From CBHWET01 sp966112985 (GTDB lineage: Bacteria > Verrucomicrobiota > Verrucomicrobiia > Limisphaerales > JACDHS01): a DNA stretch of 64,000 nucleotides. A program made the translations under genes and the position numbers. The stretch is from positions 1 through 64,000 of the forward strand of contig CBHWET010000001.1 in the NCBI GenBank assembly GCA_966112985.1. The letters run 5' to 3'. Below are positions 34,161 through 43,142 of the stretch, in pieces; position 1 is the stretch's first letter, and each line of letters starts with the position of its first letter. The notes below the pieces were generated by a model. It was not told the origin of the DNA. It worked only from the letters and a program-made list of their open reading frames with translations, and did not search any database.

Positions 34161-35685
34161 CGTCGGCGAGAAACTTGTCAGTTACATTCGGGCCGGTTAT
34201 CCCGGCATTTATCTCGTTTCACCCGAAGAACAACGTGTCGAAGCCGAGATGAAACAGGTCGTTGAATCGATTAATGCGACACAGCCGAAAGGAGAAGAGT
34301 TCCAACTCTGCTTCTGGTCTGTGGTGGATGGAATCGTCAACGTCACTACGAAACAGCAGCGGGATGCGAACGATCCATTGGAATTGCTCCAAGCCCTGTC
34401 GGAGGAGAAGGAACGAACGGTGTTTCTATTGAAAGACTTCCACCTGTTCTTGGAGGAAGCGAATCCGATCGTGCTACGCAAGCTGAAGGACGTGCTGTTT
34501 GAAGCAAAAACCAAGCAGAAGCCAATTGTCATCGCCGGCTGTCGCTTGGTGTTGCCGTCGGAGCTGGAACGGGAAATCACTGTCGTGGAGTTTTCATTGC
34601 CAGGCAAAGACGTGCTCAAGCGTGTGCTGCATGGCGTCGTTGAGTCCGCCGGGTTGAAACGGCTGGATGCCGAGAACGAGGAACGCGTCATCGATGCGGC
34701 TGGTGGACTCACAACCATCGAAGCGGAAAACGCCTTCGCGTTGTCGTTTGTCCAAACACGCACCATCGATGCAGCGGTTGTTTCACGGGAGAAAGCACAA
34801 GCGGTGAAGAAGAATGGATTACTTGAGATCATCGAAACAACCGAATCCCTCGACAGCATTGGCGGGTTGGATTGCTTGAAACAGTGGCTCGTGCAGCGCA
34901 GAGGTGCGTTCTCGAAACGAGCCGTCGAATACGGACTGCCAGCACCGAAGGGTGTGCTGATTCTTGGTATTCCTGGGACCGGCAAATCGTTAACTGCGAA
35001 AGCAACTGCTACCGTGTTCGGCGTTCCGCTGTTGAAGCTGGATGTCGGACGCATCTTCGGCGGGTTGGTCGGTCAATCAGAGAGCAACCTGCGCTCAGTC
35101 ATGCAGACGGCGGAAGCGATCGCCCCTTGCGTACTGTGGTTAGATGAAATCGAAAAAGGGTTCTCGGGCGCGAAAAGTTCGGGAGCGAGCGACGGCGGCA
35201 CATCGGCCCGCGTGCTCGGCAGCTTCCTGAACTGGATGCAGGAGAAGCGTAGCCCCGTGTTCGTCGTGGCGACAGCTAACGATGTTTCGCAGCTTCCACC
35301 AGAAATGCTGAGGAAAGGGCGTTTCGACGAGATCTGGTTCGTTGACCTGCCTTGCCCGACTGAGCGCGAAGTAATCTGGAACATTCAGATCACGAGACAT
35401 GGCCGCAATCCGAAGGATTTCGATTGCGTTCAACTGGCTAGGGCAACGGAGGGATTCACCGGGAGCGAAATAGAAAACGCCTTCGTCGATTCGCTTTACG
35501 TCGCCTTCGCCGAAAGCCAAGAACCGACGGATCTGGATATTGCGCGAGTGCTTACCGATTATGTGCCATTATCCAGGTTGATGGCTGAACAAATCGGCTC
35601 ACTGCGACACTGGGTTAAAGGGCGAGCACGCCATGCGACGGCAACCAACGGTGATGCCGGTAAGCTGAGAAAGATCGCTGCTTAG
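34105..35685 (+). CDS. ycf46: Ycf46-like AAA+ ATPase
   Basis: ATG 34105 with AAAGGAG upstream gives 526 residues. The N-terminal half is the Ycf46-type regulatory part (GEKLVSYIRAGYPGIYLVSP). The AAA+ module follows: Walker A GIPGTGKSLTAKA, Walker B CVLWLDEIEKGF, sensor VVATANDVSQLPPEM, arginine fingers RKGRFDEIWF. Ycf46 is known from plastids and cyanobacteria as a conserved ATPase without settled function, related to proteasomal and FtsH-type AAA proteins. Here it is the last gene of the cassette after DUF1257 and DUF2997, its usual companions. It may remodel protein complexes on DNA loaded with the clamp encoded upstream; this is inference. Confidence 0.85.
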   Translation: MSKKPNQNAASASASSLSSVGEKLVSYIRAGYPGIYLVSPEEQRVEAEMKQVVESINATQPKGEEFQLCFWSVVDGIVNVTTKQQRDANDPLELLQALSEEKERTVFLLKDFHLFLEEANPIVLRKLKDVLFEAKTKQKPIVIAGCRLVLPSELEREITVVEFSLPGKDVLKRVLHGVVESAGLKRLDAENEERVIDAAGGLTTIEAENAFALSFVQTRTIDAAVVSREKAQAVKKNGLLEIIETTESLDSIGGLDCLKQWLVQRRGAFSKRAVEYGLPAPKGVLILGIPGTGKSLTAKATATVFGVPLLKLDVGRIFGGLVGQSESNLRSVMQTAEAIAPCVLWLDEIEKGFSGAKSSGASDGGTSARVLGSFLNWMQEKRSPVFVVATANDVSQLPPEMLRKGRFDEIWFVDLPCPTEREVIWNIQITRHGRNPKDFDCVQLARATEGFTGSEIENAFVDSLYVAFAESQEPTDLDIARVLTDYVPLSRLMAEQIGSLRHWVKGRARHATATNGDAGKLRKIAA

Positions 35686-35763
35686 AGCGGCAGAGAAATC
35701 CACCGGAAGGTGAATTTCTCTTTAGCTATCAGGGACCGGATATTAAGTTCTGCAGGTTTCCGA

Positions 35764-36717
35764 ATGGACTTGGCTAACAGAATTAAAAAAATTGAGACCC
35801 AACTTATGAGCATTATACCGGAACGGACTTCGGCGCAGTTTCAGATCAAAATCGAGGACCTTCCATCGGAATTCACTGATGCGGCATTGAGATCCATCCG
35901 AGACTATGTGGTAGGGCTTGCTTTGGAAATTCGCCCCCCTGAAGGTGTAAAAGAGCCGGAAGTTTGTGAGTTGGTGGGGAGCGGAACGTTGATCACTTGG
36001 GATGGTAAATTTGGGATTCTAACGGCTGAACACGTTATCAGTTATCCGAAAGATAAGGAATTTGCACTCGATACAAATAATGTGAGGCAGCGACTTCGCA
36101 TCCTGTTTGTAGATCATCCGAATGTATTTGGGATTGAAAGCCAGTTTCTGAAGATCCACAAATTGGCCGAGCGTGTAAGCGATGATTACGGACCCGATCT
36201 AGCAGTCATTGAACTTCCGCCTTCACCGGAACTGGATACGATAAAAGCGAAAAAGAGTTTTTGGAACCTTTCCAACAAAACTGGAGAAAAGCTTGCTGGT
36301 GCGATTGCCACTCACGGCTGCATTGGGATAGCAGGACACCCGGTTGAGGACAAAGCGCCCAAGGGAAAAATGATGGGATTCGAAGACGTCACGTTTGCTC
36401 CGGGGTTTGTCGGATTCACAGGACAAATCAACTATTTTGAGCATGAAGGGTTTGATTATCTCGAAGTAGATTCTTTGAGAACTGAAGCAAACGGTGCTCC
36501 AAAATCCTATCAAGGCGTCTCAGGAGGTTCAGTTTGGCGTATTCCGATTTTGCGAAGAACCGAAAACGGAAGGGAAGTGATTCATTTTGACCGTGTGACG
36601 TTAGCAGGCGTTCCCTTTATTGAATTCAAGGAAGAGACTGGTCGAATCCGTGTTCGCGCACACGGGCCAATATCGATTTATAAAAAATTGTTGTCGAAGT
36701 TGGTAGCCCAACCTTAG
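35764..36717 (+). CDS. Trypsin-like serine protease domain protein
   Basis: From ATG 35764 this gives 317 residues; a GTG at 35710 would add 18. The triad residues are visible: histidine in FGILTAEHVISYP, aspartate in DDYGPDLAVIELP, serine in YQGVSGGSVWRI. No signal peptide, so it acts in the cytoplasm. Such proteases occur in defence islands as cleavage effectors. It converges on brxL with a 46-base gap and lies 78 bases after the Ycf46-like gene, so it may belong to the cassette or stand alone. Its target is unknown. Confidence 0.75.
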   Translation: MDLANRIKKIETQLMSIIPERTSAQFQIKIEDLPSEFTDAALRSIRDYVVGLALEIRPPEGVKEPEVCELVGSGTLITWDGKFGILTAEHVISYPKDKEFALDTNNVRQRLRILFVDHPNVFGIESQFLKIHKLAERVSDDYGPDLAVIELPPSPELDTIKAKKSFWNLSNKTGEKLAGAIATHGCIGIAGHPVEDKAPKGKMMGFEDVTFAPGFVGFTGQINYFEHEGFDYLEVDSLRTEANGAPKSYQGVSGGSVWRIPILRRTENGREVIHFDRVTLAGVPFIEFKEETGRIRVRAHGPISIYKKLLSKLVAQP

Positions 36718-36763
36718 CCGCCCTTGGAGTCCAGGTAAGATCTCTTTGAGAGAAACAATACTG

Positions 36764-38890
36764 TTATGGATTTTGTTTTAGATATGTGATCTCCGTGCCA
36801 CGCATCATTCGAGCTTCCTGAATGCCTATTTCAATAGAAAACGCGCCACCTTCAAACTTTTGGAACATATCCAACCCACGATCCAAAGTGATTTTCCAAC
36901 CGGTGTCTGTCATAACACTGCGGGCGTGAAAATTCGGGCTGTGGTTATATTCCCAGGTGAAACTCACTCGTGATCCAGTGAACGCCTCAACGATATGGTT
37001 CAAGTACTCTTCTTGTTTCACGCAAGTTTCAGGGTCCGATTGAGTGACAAGATGCACTGCCACTTCATCTCCTTCGGAAACTATTTCGTGAACCATCTGC
37101 AAAAATTCCATCAAGTTGCGGGCTTGGTAGAACAACCGGACGTACGGATCGTGAATCGTGATTTTTTGTGCGCCACGCAAATGTTGCTGAAAAATTCTTC
37201 GATAACTCCAGCCACGGGCGTTTTCCGCAATCACAACATGCCCAGGCGCGGGTTCGGTTAATACCGAACTGTCCTTTGATGACGGGGGCTTTTGGTTTGG
37301 GATTGCCTGCGCTTCTGCTGGTTCGTCTTTCACTTCTTCCGGCTTCTTTGATTGCAATCGCGCAAATGTCGGATACTGCTCCTCTTCTGGAGTCAAAATC
37401 GTAAGCGTCTTTCCACTAGAGGCTCTGCGAATAACAAAATCGTGAGGCTTAAAAGTGTCGTCGATGCGCAAGATGTGTTCGCGAACCCGTCGCCGATGTT
37501 CCATTGAAAGGCGCAACAATTCCTCGCATTCATCCTCACTGCATTTGCCGTCAGGATAAATGAGTTTCATTAAGCCAGAAAACGTCTTTTCAATTCCTGT
37601 CTGGTCGCGAGTGGAAACTTCAGAAGCTATTTCAAACCGTGGCTTGTACAGGCCCGTAAAATCCTCATTGCGCAGATGCTTCAGAATTTCCGCAAGGTAA
37701 TCGACAATGAATCCATAACCTGACGAAAATAATTCGCTGCGGACAACCGGTGACTCCCATCCTGGATTGTAGGCGTGCATACGATCCAGAAATGCGGGGT
37801 CGATATATTTGTCGGGCAGTTGGTCAAAGAAATGGGAGTGCTTAAGCATGTAAGCGACCGACTTCTTGGTATTCCCCATAAACACCATCGAAGCCTCTGC
37901 GCTCAATTGCTCAATGCCCCGGGAGAAGGACTTGTTAGCCATGAAATTCTTCATGATGTCCACGAGGTTCTTGTCCACGTTCTTGTCTTTGCCCGCGAAC
38001 TCGTCGAAGCAAATGCAATCCCAATAGCCAACCAGACCTATTTTCCCGCTGCTGTTATTAACGAAAAGTTTGGCGACGGTGACTTCCGCTCCCGAAATAA
38101 GAATTCCATGCGGAGAAAACTCTGCGTACACATGCGACTTGCCGGTGCCTTTAGGTCCGAGTTCGATCAGGTTGTAGTTACGTTCACAGAACGGGACGAG
38201 CCGGATAAGTTGGAGCAGTTTGGCGCGACGACTAAACGCCTCGGGGTTCAAACCAACACTCTGCAAAAGCACACCCATCCATTCGTCAGAAGTGAAATGA
38301 GCCCTTGCCGCAATGAATTCTTCCACGTTTGCGCCGGAAACCTGAATCGGCTTTAGGTTGTCGATTTGCCAAGGGCTTATTTTCTGGTCCTCGGTGACTT
38401 CATACATCACATCGGTGATGCACCAAATCCCTCCGACAAGTAGCTTCGGGTGACGACGCACAAAATCATCGGAGGTCGGCACTTTGGTTAGTCCGAGATT
38501 CGTGAACTTTGCTTCGTAAAAACCGCCCTTGTCGTTTAACTCGACGGTCAGCTTATCAATAACCTTGTGCCGTCCTTTTTCTTTGATGGTCGATTTTACG
38601 AGTTCGGACTGATTCCGATGAACATAATGTTTGGCCAGGATTTTTCGGACGCTTTCCAACCCGGCCGAAAGGGCTGCTTCGTCATCAGTAGCGCAGTGTT
38701 GCCCCAACAAATACTCCAGAACATAGGTTGGAACGACGGCGTTCTGTTTCAACCCCTTCGTCAGATCTTTGCGCACGACTAGTCCGGGATAGTGTTGAAG
38801 AATTTTTTGATCCAATGCGCTCAATGGTGGCGGTGGTGTCTTGATTGGCGCTTCAGTTTCCGGCGATGGTGTTGTCAGTTCAGAATTCAT
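36764..38890 (-). CDS. brxL: BREX BrxL-type AAA+ protein with MIT_C-like C-terminal domain
   Basis: This 708-residue protein has a BrxL N-terminal part (KDLTKGLKQNAVVPTYVLEY) and AAA+ core: Walker A GPKGTGKSHVYAEF, Walker B WDCICFDEFAGKD, then FMANKSFSRGIEQLSAEASM and FMGNTKKSVAYML. The standard C-terminal Lon-like protease (with its serine-lysine pair) is not visible. In its place is a linker and a domain reading KITIHDPYVRLFYQARNLME, with FHARSVMTDTGWKITLDRG, the pattern of MIT_C/PLD-like domains. BrxL forms rings on DNA and is needed for phage exclusion in some BREX systems. It is the last gene of the operon and overlaps pglZ by 11 bases. Confidence 0.85.
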   Translation of the reverse strand: MNSELTTPSPETEAPIKTPPPPLSALDQKILQHYPGLVVRKDLTKGLKQNAVVPTYVLEYLLGQHCATDDEAALSAGLESVRKILAKHYVHRNQSELVKSTIKEKGRHKVIDKLTVELNDKGGFYEAKFTNLGLTKVPTSDDFVRRHPKLLVGGIWCITDVMYEVTEDQKISPWQIDNLKPIQVSGANVEEFIAARAHFTSDEWMGVLLQSVGLNPEAFSRRAKLLQLIRLVPFCERNYNLIELGPKGTGKSHVYAEFSPHGILISGAEVTVAKLFVNNSSGKIGLVGYWDCICFDEFAGKDKNVDKNLVDIMKNFMANKSFSRGIEQLSAEASMVFMGNTKKSVAYMLKHSHFFDQLPDKYIDPAFLDRMHAYNPGWESPVVRSELFSSGYGFIVDYLAEILKHLRNEDFTGLYKPRFEIASEVSTRDQTGIEKTFSGLMKLIYPDGKCSEDECEELLRLSMEHRRRVREHILRIDDTFKPHDFVIRRASSGKTLTILTPEEEQYPTFARLQSKKPEEVKDEPAEAQAIPNQKPPSSKDSSVLTEPAPGHVVIAENARGWSYRRIFQQHLRGAQKITIHDPYVRLFYQARNLMEFLQMVHEIVSEGDEVAVHLVTQSDPETCVKQEEYLNHIVEAFTGSRVSFTWEYNHSPNFHARSVMTDTGWKITLDRGLDMFQKFEGGAFSIEIGIQEARMMRGTEITYLKQNP

Positions 38891-41378
38891 CGAAGTCGCT
38901 GGTAAATGGTTTTTGTAGCTTCAAAGGAAAGCTTCGATAGAGAGCGGATTGGTTCGTGCCCGGCAACATTTCCTCTAATCGAAGCTCAACTTCCTGGTTA
39001 TTGTAAGCATCCGCTGAACGGGAAAGGGTGAGCACCAAAACCGTCTCGCGCAATCTGGCTTCCATTTCTTTGGAACCGAACACTTCCGTTTTGCTTTCTG
39101 AGAGCAATGTTCCGTCTTTGGCGAACAGTCCGATACGGAGTGTTCGAGAGAGTGTTTTGTCATCGACGGATTGCTCTTGATAGAAGGCAAAAGCCGCCTG
39201 CCCAGTGGTAATTTTCGAAGGCACTCGAAGGACATCCACTTCTACGCGGGTCGTATCGCTGGAACGCGCCTTATGAATGCGAAGCGCCGGAACGACAATT
39301 TCCTGCAAAGAGACCCCTCCATGCACATACCGTTTACCGGAGCCCTGCAAAGGAAATCGCCGCAAAGAAAGAGGAAACGCCGCAGTCCAGTTCCCTTGGA
39401 GTCCCAGGTTTCCAGCGTCAAACATTTTAACGCCAGGGCTGGGTTGAATTCCTTTGCCAAAAGAGAATCGGCGGTTCCGAAACGTCCATTCCGAAGCGGG
39501 CGGCAGGCTCAACATATCGCCATCCACCACATCCTCCTGCTGGAAAAGGAAACCGTGGTCCGCCGTCAAAATCATGTTTGTCGCATTGACGGCTGCAATC
39601 CTCTTCAAAATGGCGAGCAATTCATCAAAACAGCGTTGAACCGCGTCAAAAGTCTGAACTTCGGTTTTTGATGAATCTCCTACGGCATCAATCGTGTTAT
39701 GATAGATATAAACAACGTCGTGATCACGCATGAGAGCGCGTCCTTCCGTCTTTGTGTTCATTTCAGCGAATTGCTCCGCTGATAGCGCGGTAGCACGCCC
39801 CTTTGCCGCAGTCTTGAGTATTCCGAGCCTGTTGTCTGAACCCTGACTGCTTACCCCGTCAATTGACACGTTCGCTGTATCTGCATCGATAGAGCGCACA
39901 CGACCGGGCAGTAACGCGGCCATCCCAAGCTGTGTGTAGGAAGGAAGAGAACTCAGAATCACATCGACTTCACATGTCCACCGGTCTTCGTTTCGGAGCC
40001 TCGCGGCAAATTCCTGCGCCGCTTCGTAGCGAAGAGCGTCTGATATAACGACAAAGACTTTCTGCCCCTTTTCAACAAACGGTTGAACGTACCTCTCGAA
40101 AAACATATTTTGCGCCGCGAACTGTTGCGAAGACCAAACCTTGCACGACCGCACGCAATCGCTCCACCGGTCCGCCAGTGGAAGTAAAAAATTATTCACG
40201 TAACTTTTCTCCACCCAGGCAGCGATCTTTTCCATCAGAGCGGTTTGCGCATACCGGCGAAAATGGGTCCAGAAACGGCGATAAGCGGTGTCGAGTTTCC
40301 ACCAGCTTTGGCTGTAACGGATGATGCCGTTGTCGAAGCCATCCAGATTGAGTTCCAGTCCTTCCAGTAATCCTCTAAGCTCAATCGCGTGTTCGAGGGC
40401 GCGATAACCGTGCTCATGCGTCGGATACCAGAAAGATCGCCGCCTGCGTTGGAGCACGGAAAGAGATGTATCCCGGGAAGTATTGTTTTCAAAAGCCTGA
40501 CAAAGCGTGTGGATTATTTTTTTCTCATACGCCTGGAACTCATCTGCGTCCAAGATCTCTGAAATATCTGAGAGCGAATTTAACCGTGATTGAATGTGCA
40601 TCTCCCGCTCCAGACGGGATGACCAATACTTAAAGGAAGACGCATGATCTTGGCTGTCCTTCCATCGCTGCAAAAATACTTTCGCATGAGCGTGCTGCTG
40701 AATCCCGGTTTCCAGCGGCGTTGCCGCTCGAAATAAAGTCACGACAAAATCCACCAGCGAAGGCTCGTTCGGTTTGTAGCCGAACAGCGCCGAAACATTT
40801 TTCCAAAAATGACCGACCAGATTGGCGGATCCGAATACTTCTGTTACCGGATCAAACAGGGAATCTTTCTTGGCCGATTCAGCCAGGAAACTCAAGAGCA
40901 TCAGGTCAACGTCTGCCGGTGTGCCTGCGAGCACTGCCATCATTTTTAATCGGATTGACTCAGCGTCATCTTCTTTCGCAGATAATTCTCTAAATGCCTC
41001 GACACGCTTAGTCGCGTTGAAGAAGGCCAGATGTTGTTCAACTACGTGTTGGAAATCGTAGGAAAGACCAGCTTCCTGCAATGCGAGTGAAGCACGGTCA
41101 GCTTTGTATTCGTGTCCTTGCAGCAGCAGATCGAGAAGCCAATTGTCCGCGTCGGCAGGACGGGGAGCCGGAAAAAACAAAAGGAAACGAGCATTTGGAT
41201 CAGCATGCCGAAGAATTCTGACTTTAGTGCCAAACTCCGTACCTTCAACGCAGATTTTTTCGACGCCAGCCAAACTGAATGCCTCAAATTCCTTCTCCCA
41301 TTCTTTCGCTCCGTCGTACCAAAAAACGAGCCTATGCCGGGAAAGAACCTGAGTCAGGCTGTCGTGAATGCGTTTCAT
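38880..41378 (-). CDS. pglZ: BREX PglZ (alkaline-phosphatase-superfamily protein)
   Basis: This 832-residue protein begins LVFWYDGAKEWEKEFEAF, the typical PglZ start. The phosphatase-type metal sites are in VFVVISDALRYEAAQEFAAR and TNMILTADHGFLFQQEDV. PglZ is a core protein of all BREX systems and works with the PglX methylase. It is followed by brxL with an 11-base overlap and preceded by the DUF262 gene. Confidence 0.9.
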   Translation of the reverse strand: MKRIHDSLTQVLSRHRLVFWYDGAKEWEKEFEAFSLAGVEKICVEGTEFGTKVRILRHADPNARFLLFFPAPRPADADNWLLDLLLQGHEYKADRASLALQEAGLSYDFQHVVEQHLAFFNATKRVEAFRELSAKEDDAESIRLKMMAVLAGTPADVDLMLLSFLAESAKKDSLFDPVTEVFGSANLVGHFWKNVSALFGYKPNEPSLVDFVVTLFRAATPLETGIQQHAHAKVFLQRWKDSQDHASSFKYWSSRLEREMHIQSRLNSLSDISEILDADEFQAYEKKIIHTLCQAFENNTSRDTSLSVLQRRRRSFWYPTHEHGYRALEHAIELRGLLEGLELNLDGFDNGIIRYSQSWWKLDTAYRRFWTHFRRYAQTALMEKIAAWVEKSYVNNFLLPLADRWSDCVRSCKVWSSQQFAAQNMFFERYVQPFVEKGQKVFVVISDALRYEAAQEFAARLRNEDRWTCEVDVILSSLPSYTQLGMAALLPGRVRSIDADTANVSIDGVSSQGSDNRLGILKTAAKGRATALSAEQFAEMNTKTEGRALMRDHDVVYIYHNTIDAVGDSSKTEVQTFDAVQRCFDELLAILKRIAAVNATNMILTADHGFLFQQEDVVDGDMLSLPPASEWTFRNRRFSFGKGIQPSPGVKMFDAGNLGLQGNWTAAFPLSLRRFPLQGSGKRYVHGGVSLQEIVVPALRIHKARSSDTTRVEVDVLRVPSKITTGQAAFAFYQEQSVDDKTLSRTLRIGLFAKDGTLLSESKTEVFGSKEMEARLRETVLVLTLSRSADAYNNQEVELRLEEMLPGTNQSALYRSFPLKLQKPFTSDFDEF

Positions 41379-41386
41379 GGATTAAG

Positions 41387-43141
41387 TCATTGAAGAAGCT
41401 CTGCGAGTTTCTTCGTCAACAAAGCGTCTCTCGCTTTGGCAAATGCAGGGAAATCTCGAAGTGTCAGCTTGGCATCAAGGGGTATCAAGCAACGGTCAAG
41501 GAACGAGCCCCGTTCCTTGCGACTTATCTCGGCTTTCACCCATTCCTCCAACGTTTTGTCCTTCTTGGATTTGTTCTCGTTGGAATCGAGCATTTGTAAA
41601 TTCACGATGCTGTTGTTCCATTCCGGAGATAGGAATACAGATTCGTCTTCAGCCGAAAGACCAAGTGCTGCGACGGCCTTCTTCGTGAATCCCGAAATAG
41701 GATGCAGATGATCAAGATGGAAATCGTTATTCCGGTAGTCGAGTTGAGGATTCAATAAAGCCAGAATACAAAATGCATAACGGTCATCTTTTTGTGTTCC
41801 GAGGAGTTCCTGAATAAACTCCAACCCAACGCTGAGGTCGCGTTTTATCTGTTTCGCGATGTCCTCGACGGGAAACAATTCTACACCCGGGTTGATCTTG
41901 GTATTGGATGAAACATCTGGTGTAAACGCTTTGCGAATTTGCGCTAAAACTGCATCGGACTGAGCGCCAAAGACCCTTTTTAGTGTCATGACGTGAACCC
42001 ACTTCGCTATCACTTCTCGATCTTTCTTAAAACGAACGGCAGTCCCGAACGTGGTGTAGATGTCACGATGGTAAAGATAGTAGATGATGGGGATAACCGC
42101 GTTTTTGGATGTCAGGGTGAAATCGTTGTAACCGAAGGAGCGAATCAACTCGAAAGCAGCCAAAATCGCATCCCGAATTTTCTCCCAATCCTGCTCAAAA
42201 TTGTGGGCGTTCTCCGCCGAGAAATTGGTAACCTTGAAACGAATATCGGTGCTGTAGAGATACAAATAGGTCTTGAAGATGAAGTCTTTGCTGATCGTAA
42301 ATCCCGTCGCCTGGATCTGATCAACGAGGTGGTGGATTTCCTTTCGGGCATCCTTCACTCGCCAGTTGGCTATTGCGATGGACATAATCAAATCAGAAAA
42401 ATTCAACGGCTCGCCGCCGCTGTTAATCCGAATGAAAATGTTTAGCGCCTTGTGGAGATCCTGTTCCTTTTCCAGAAAGTAATTGATGATCGGTGACGTA
42501 AAGACGACCTCATGTAACTGGCCTAAGATGTCACTGGCGAAATCTCCCAGGTTCGATTCACGAACGTAACGGTTGAAGACCGAAACGTTCTTCAGGTCGT
42601 TAATTTTCCCAACTCGAAACCATTTCTCGTCATAGATGTCGGACTGCTTTGTCTCACTGTCTTTGAGAAAGCGGAAATCATAGATGCGATCATCTTCTTC
42701 GTCTTCGAGCTTATTCTGAATGTTGAGGTAGAGCCTTCGCGTCGGACAATTTCTCTCGTCATTAGCGTCCTTCCGCCCGTAGGGCTCCCTCCATGCGTAG
42801 CTTCCTCTGAGACCAATGTTCAAAGAGGTTAGCCTTTGCTGACCATCAAGGACGGCTGTGAATCCTGAAATACCTTCTACATTTGCCTCTTCGTTGTGGG
42901 TCTTGAATCGCTCTCGGTAATGCCGAAGGAATTCGTAAAACCGATACCCCGAGACAGATGCTCCCTCCACGTTCCAGAAAAGGAAGGAACTCACCGGATA
43001 CCCGCGCATCAGAGAATCGAAAAGCCATTCGATCTTTGATGGAGGCCAGACAAACTCTCGCTGAATCGCCGGGAGCAAATAACGGCGTTGCTCAATATGG
43101 CTCAGAGCTTCGGCGATAGTGATCGGCCTTTCGAATGACAT
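41387..43141 (-). CDS. DUF262/HNH nuclease (BrxU/GmrSD-like) inside the BREX operon
   Basis: This 584-residue protein has a DUF262 N-terminal domain: LLPAIQREFVWPPSKIEWLF, then GFTAVLDGQQRLTSLNIGLR with the D-G-Q-R nucleotide-binding motif. The C-terminal part shows the DUF1524 HNH pair: FHLDHLHPIS and WNNSIVNLQMLDSNENKSKK. Enzymes of this type (GmrSD, BrxU) cut phage DNA with modified bases, complementing BREX, which cannot act on it. The gene starts one base after the pglX stop, so it is in the operon. It lies in the same place (between pglX and pglZ) as brxU in published BREX loci, but whether it is the same subfamily cannot be told here. Confidence 0.85.
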   Translation of the reverse strand: MSFERPITIAEALSHIEQRRYLLPAIQREFVWPPSKIEWLFDSLMRGYPVSSFLFWNVEGASVSGYRFYEFLRHYRERFKTHNEEANVEGISGFTAVLDGQQRLTSLNIGLRGSYAWREPYGRKDANDERNCPTRRLYLNIQNKLEDEEDDRIYDFRFLKDSETKQSDIYDEKWFRVGKINDLKNVSVFNRYVRESNLGDFASDILGQLHEVVFTSPIINYFLEKEQDLHKALNIFIRINSGGEPLNFSDLIMSIAIANWRVKDARKEIHHLVDQIQATGFTISKDFIFKTYLYLYSTDIRFKVTNFSAENAHNFEQDWEKIRDAILAAFELIRSFGYNDFTLTSKNAVIPIIYYLYHRDIYTTFGTAVRFKKDREVIAKWVHVMTLKRVFGAQSDAVLAQIRKAFTPDVSSNTKINPGVELFPVEDIAKQIKRDLSVGLEFIQELLGTQKDDRYAFCILALLNPQLDYRNNDFHLDHLHPISGFTKKAVAALGLSAEDESVFLSPEWNNSIVNLQMLDSNENKSKKDKTLEEWVKAEISRKERGSFLDRCLIPLDAKLTLRDFPAFAKARDALLTKKLAELLQ

Positions 43142-43142
43142 T

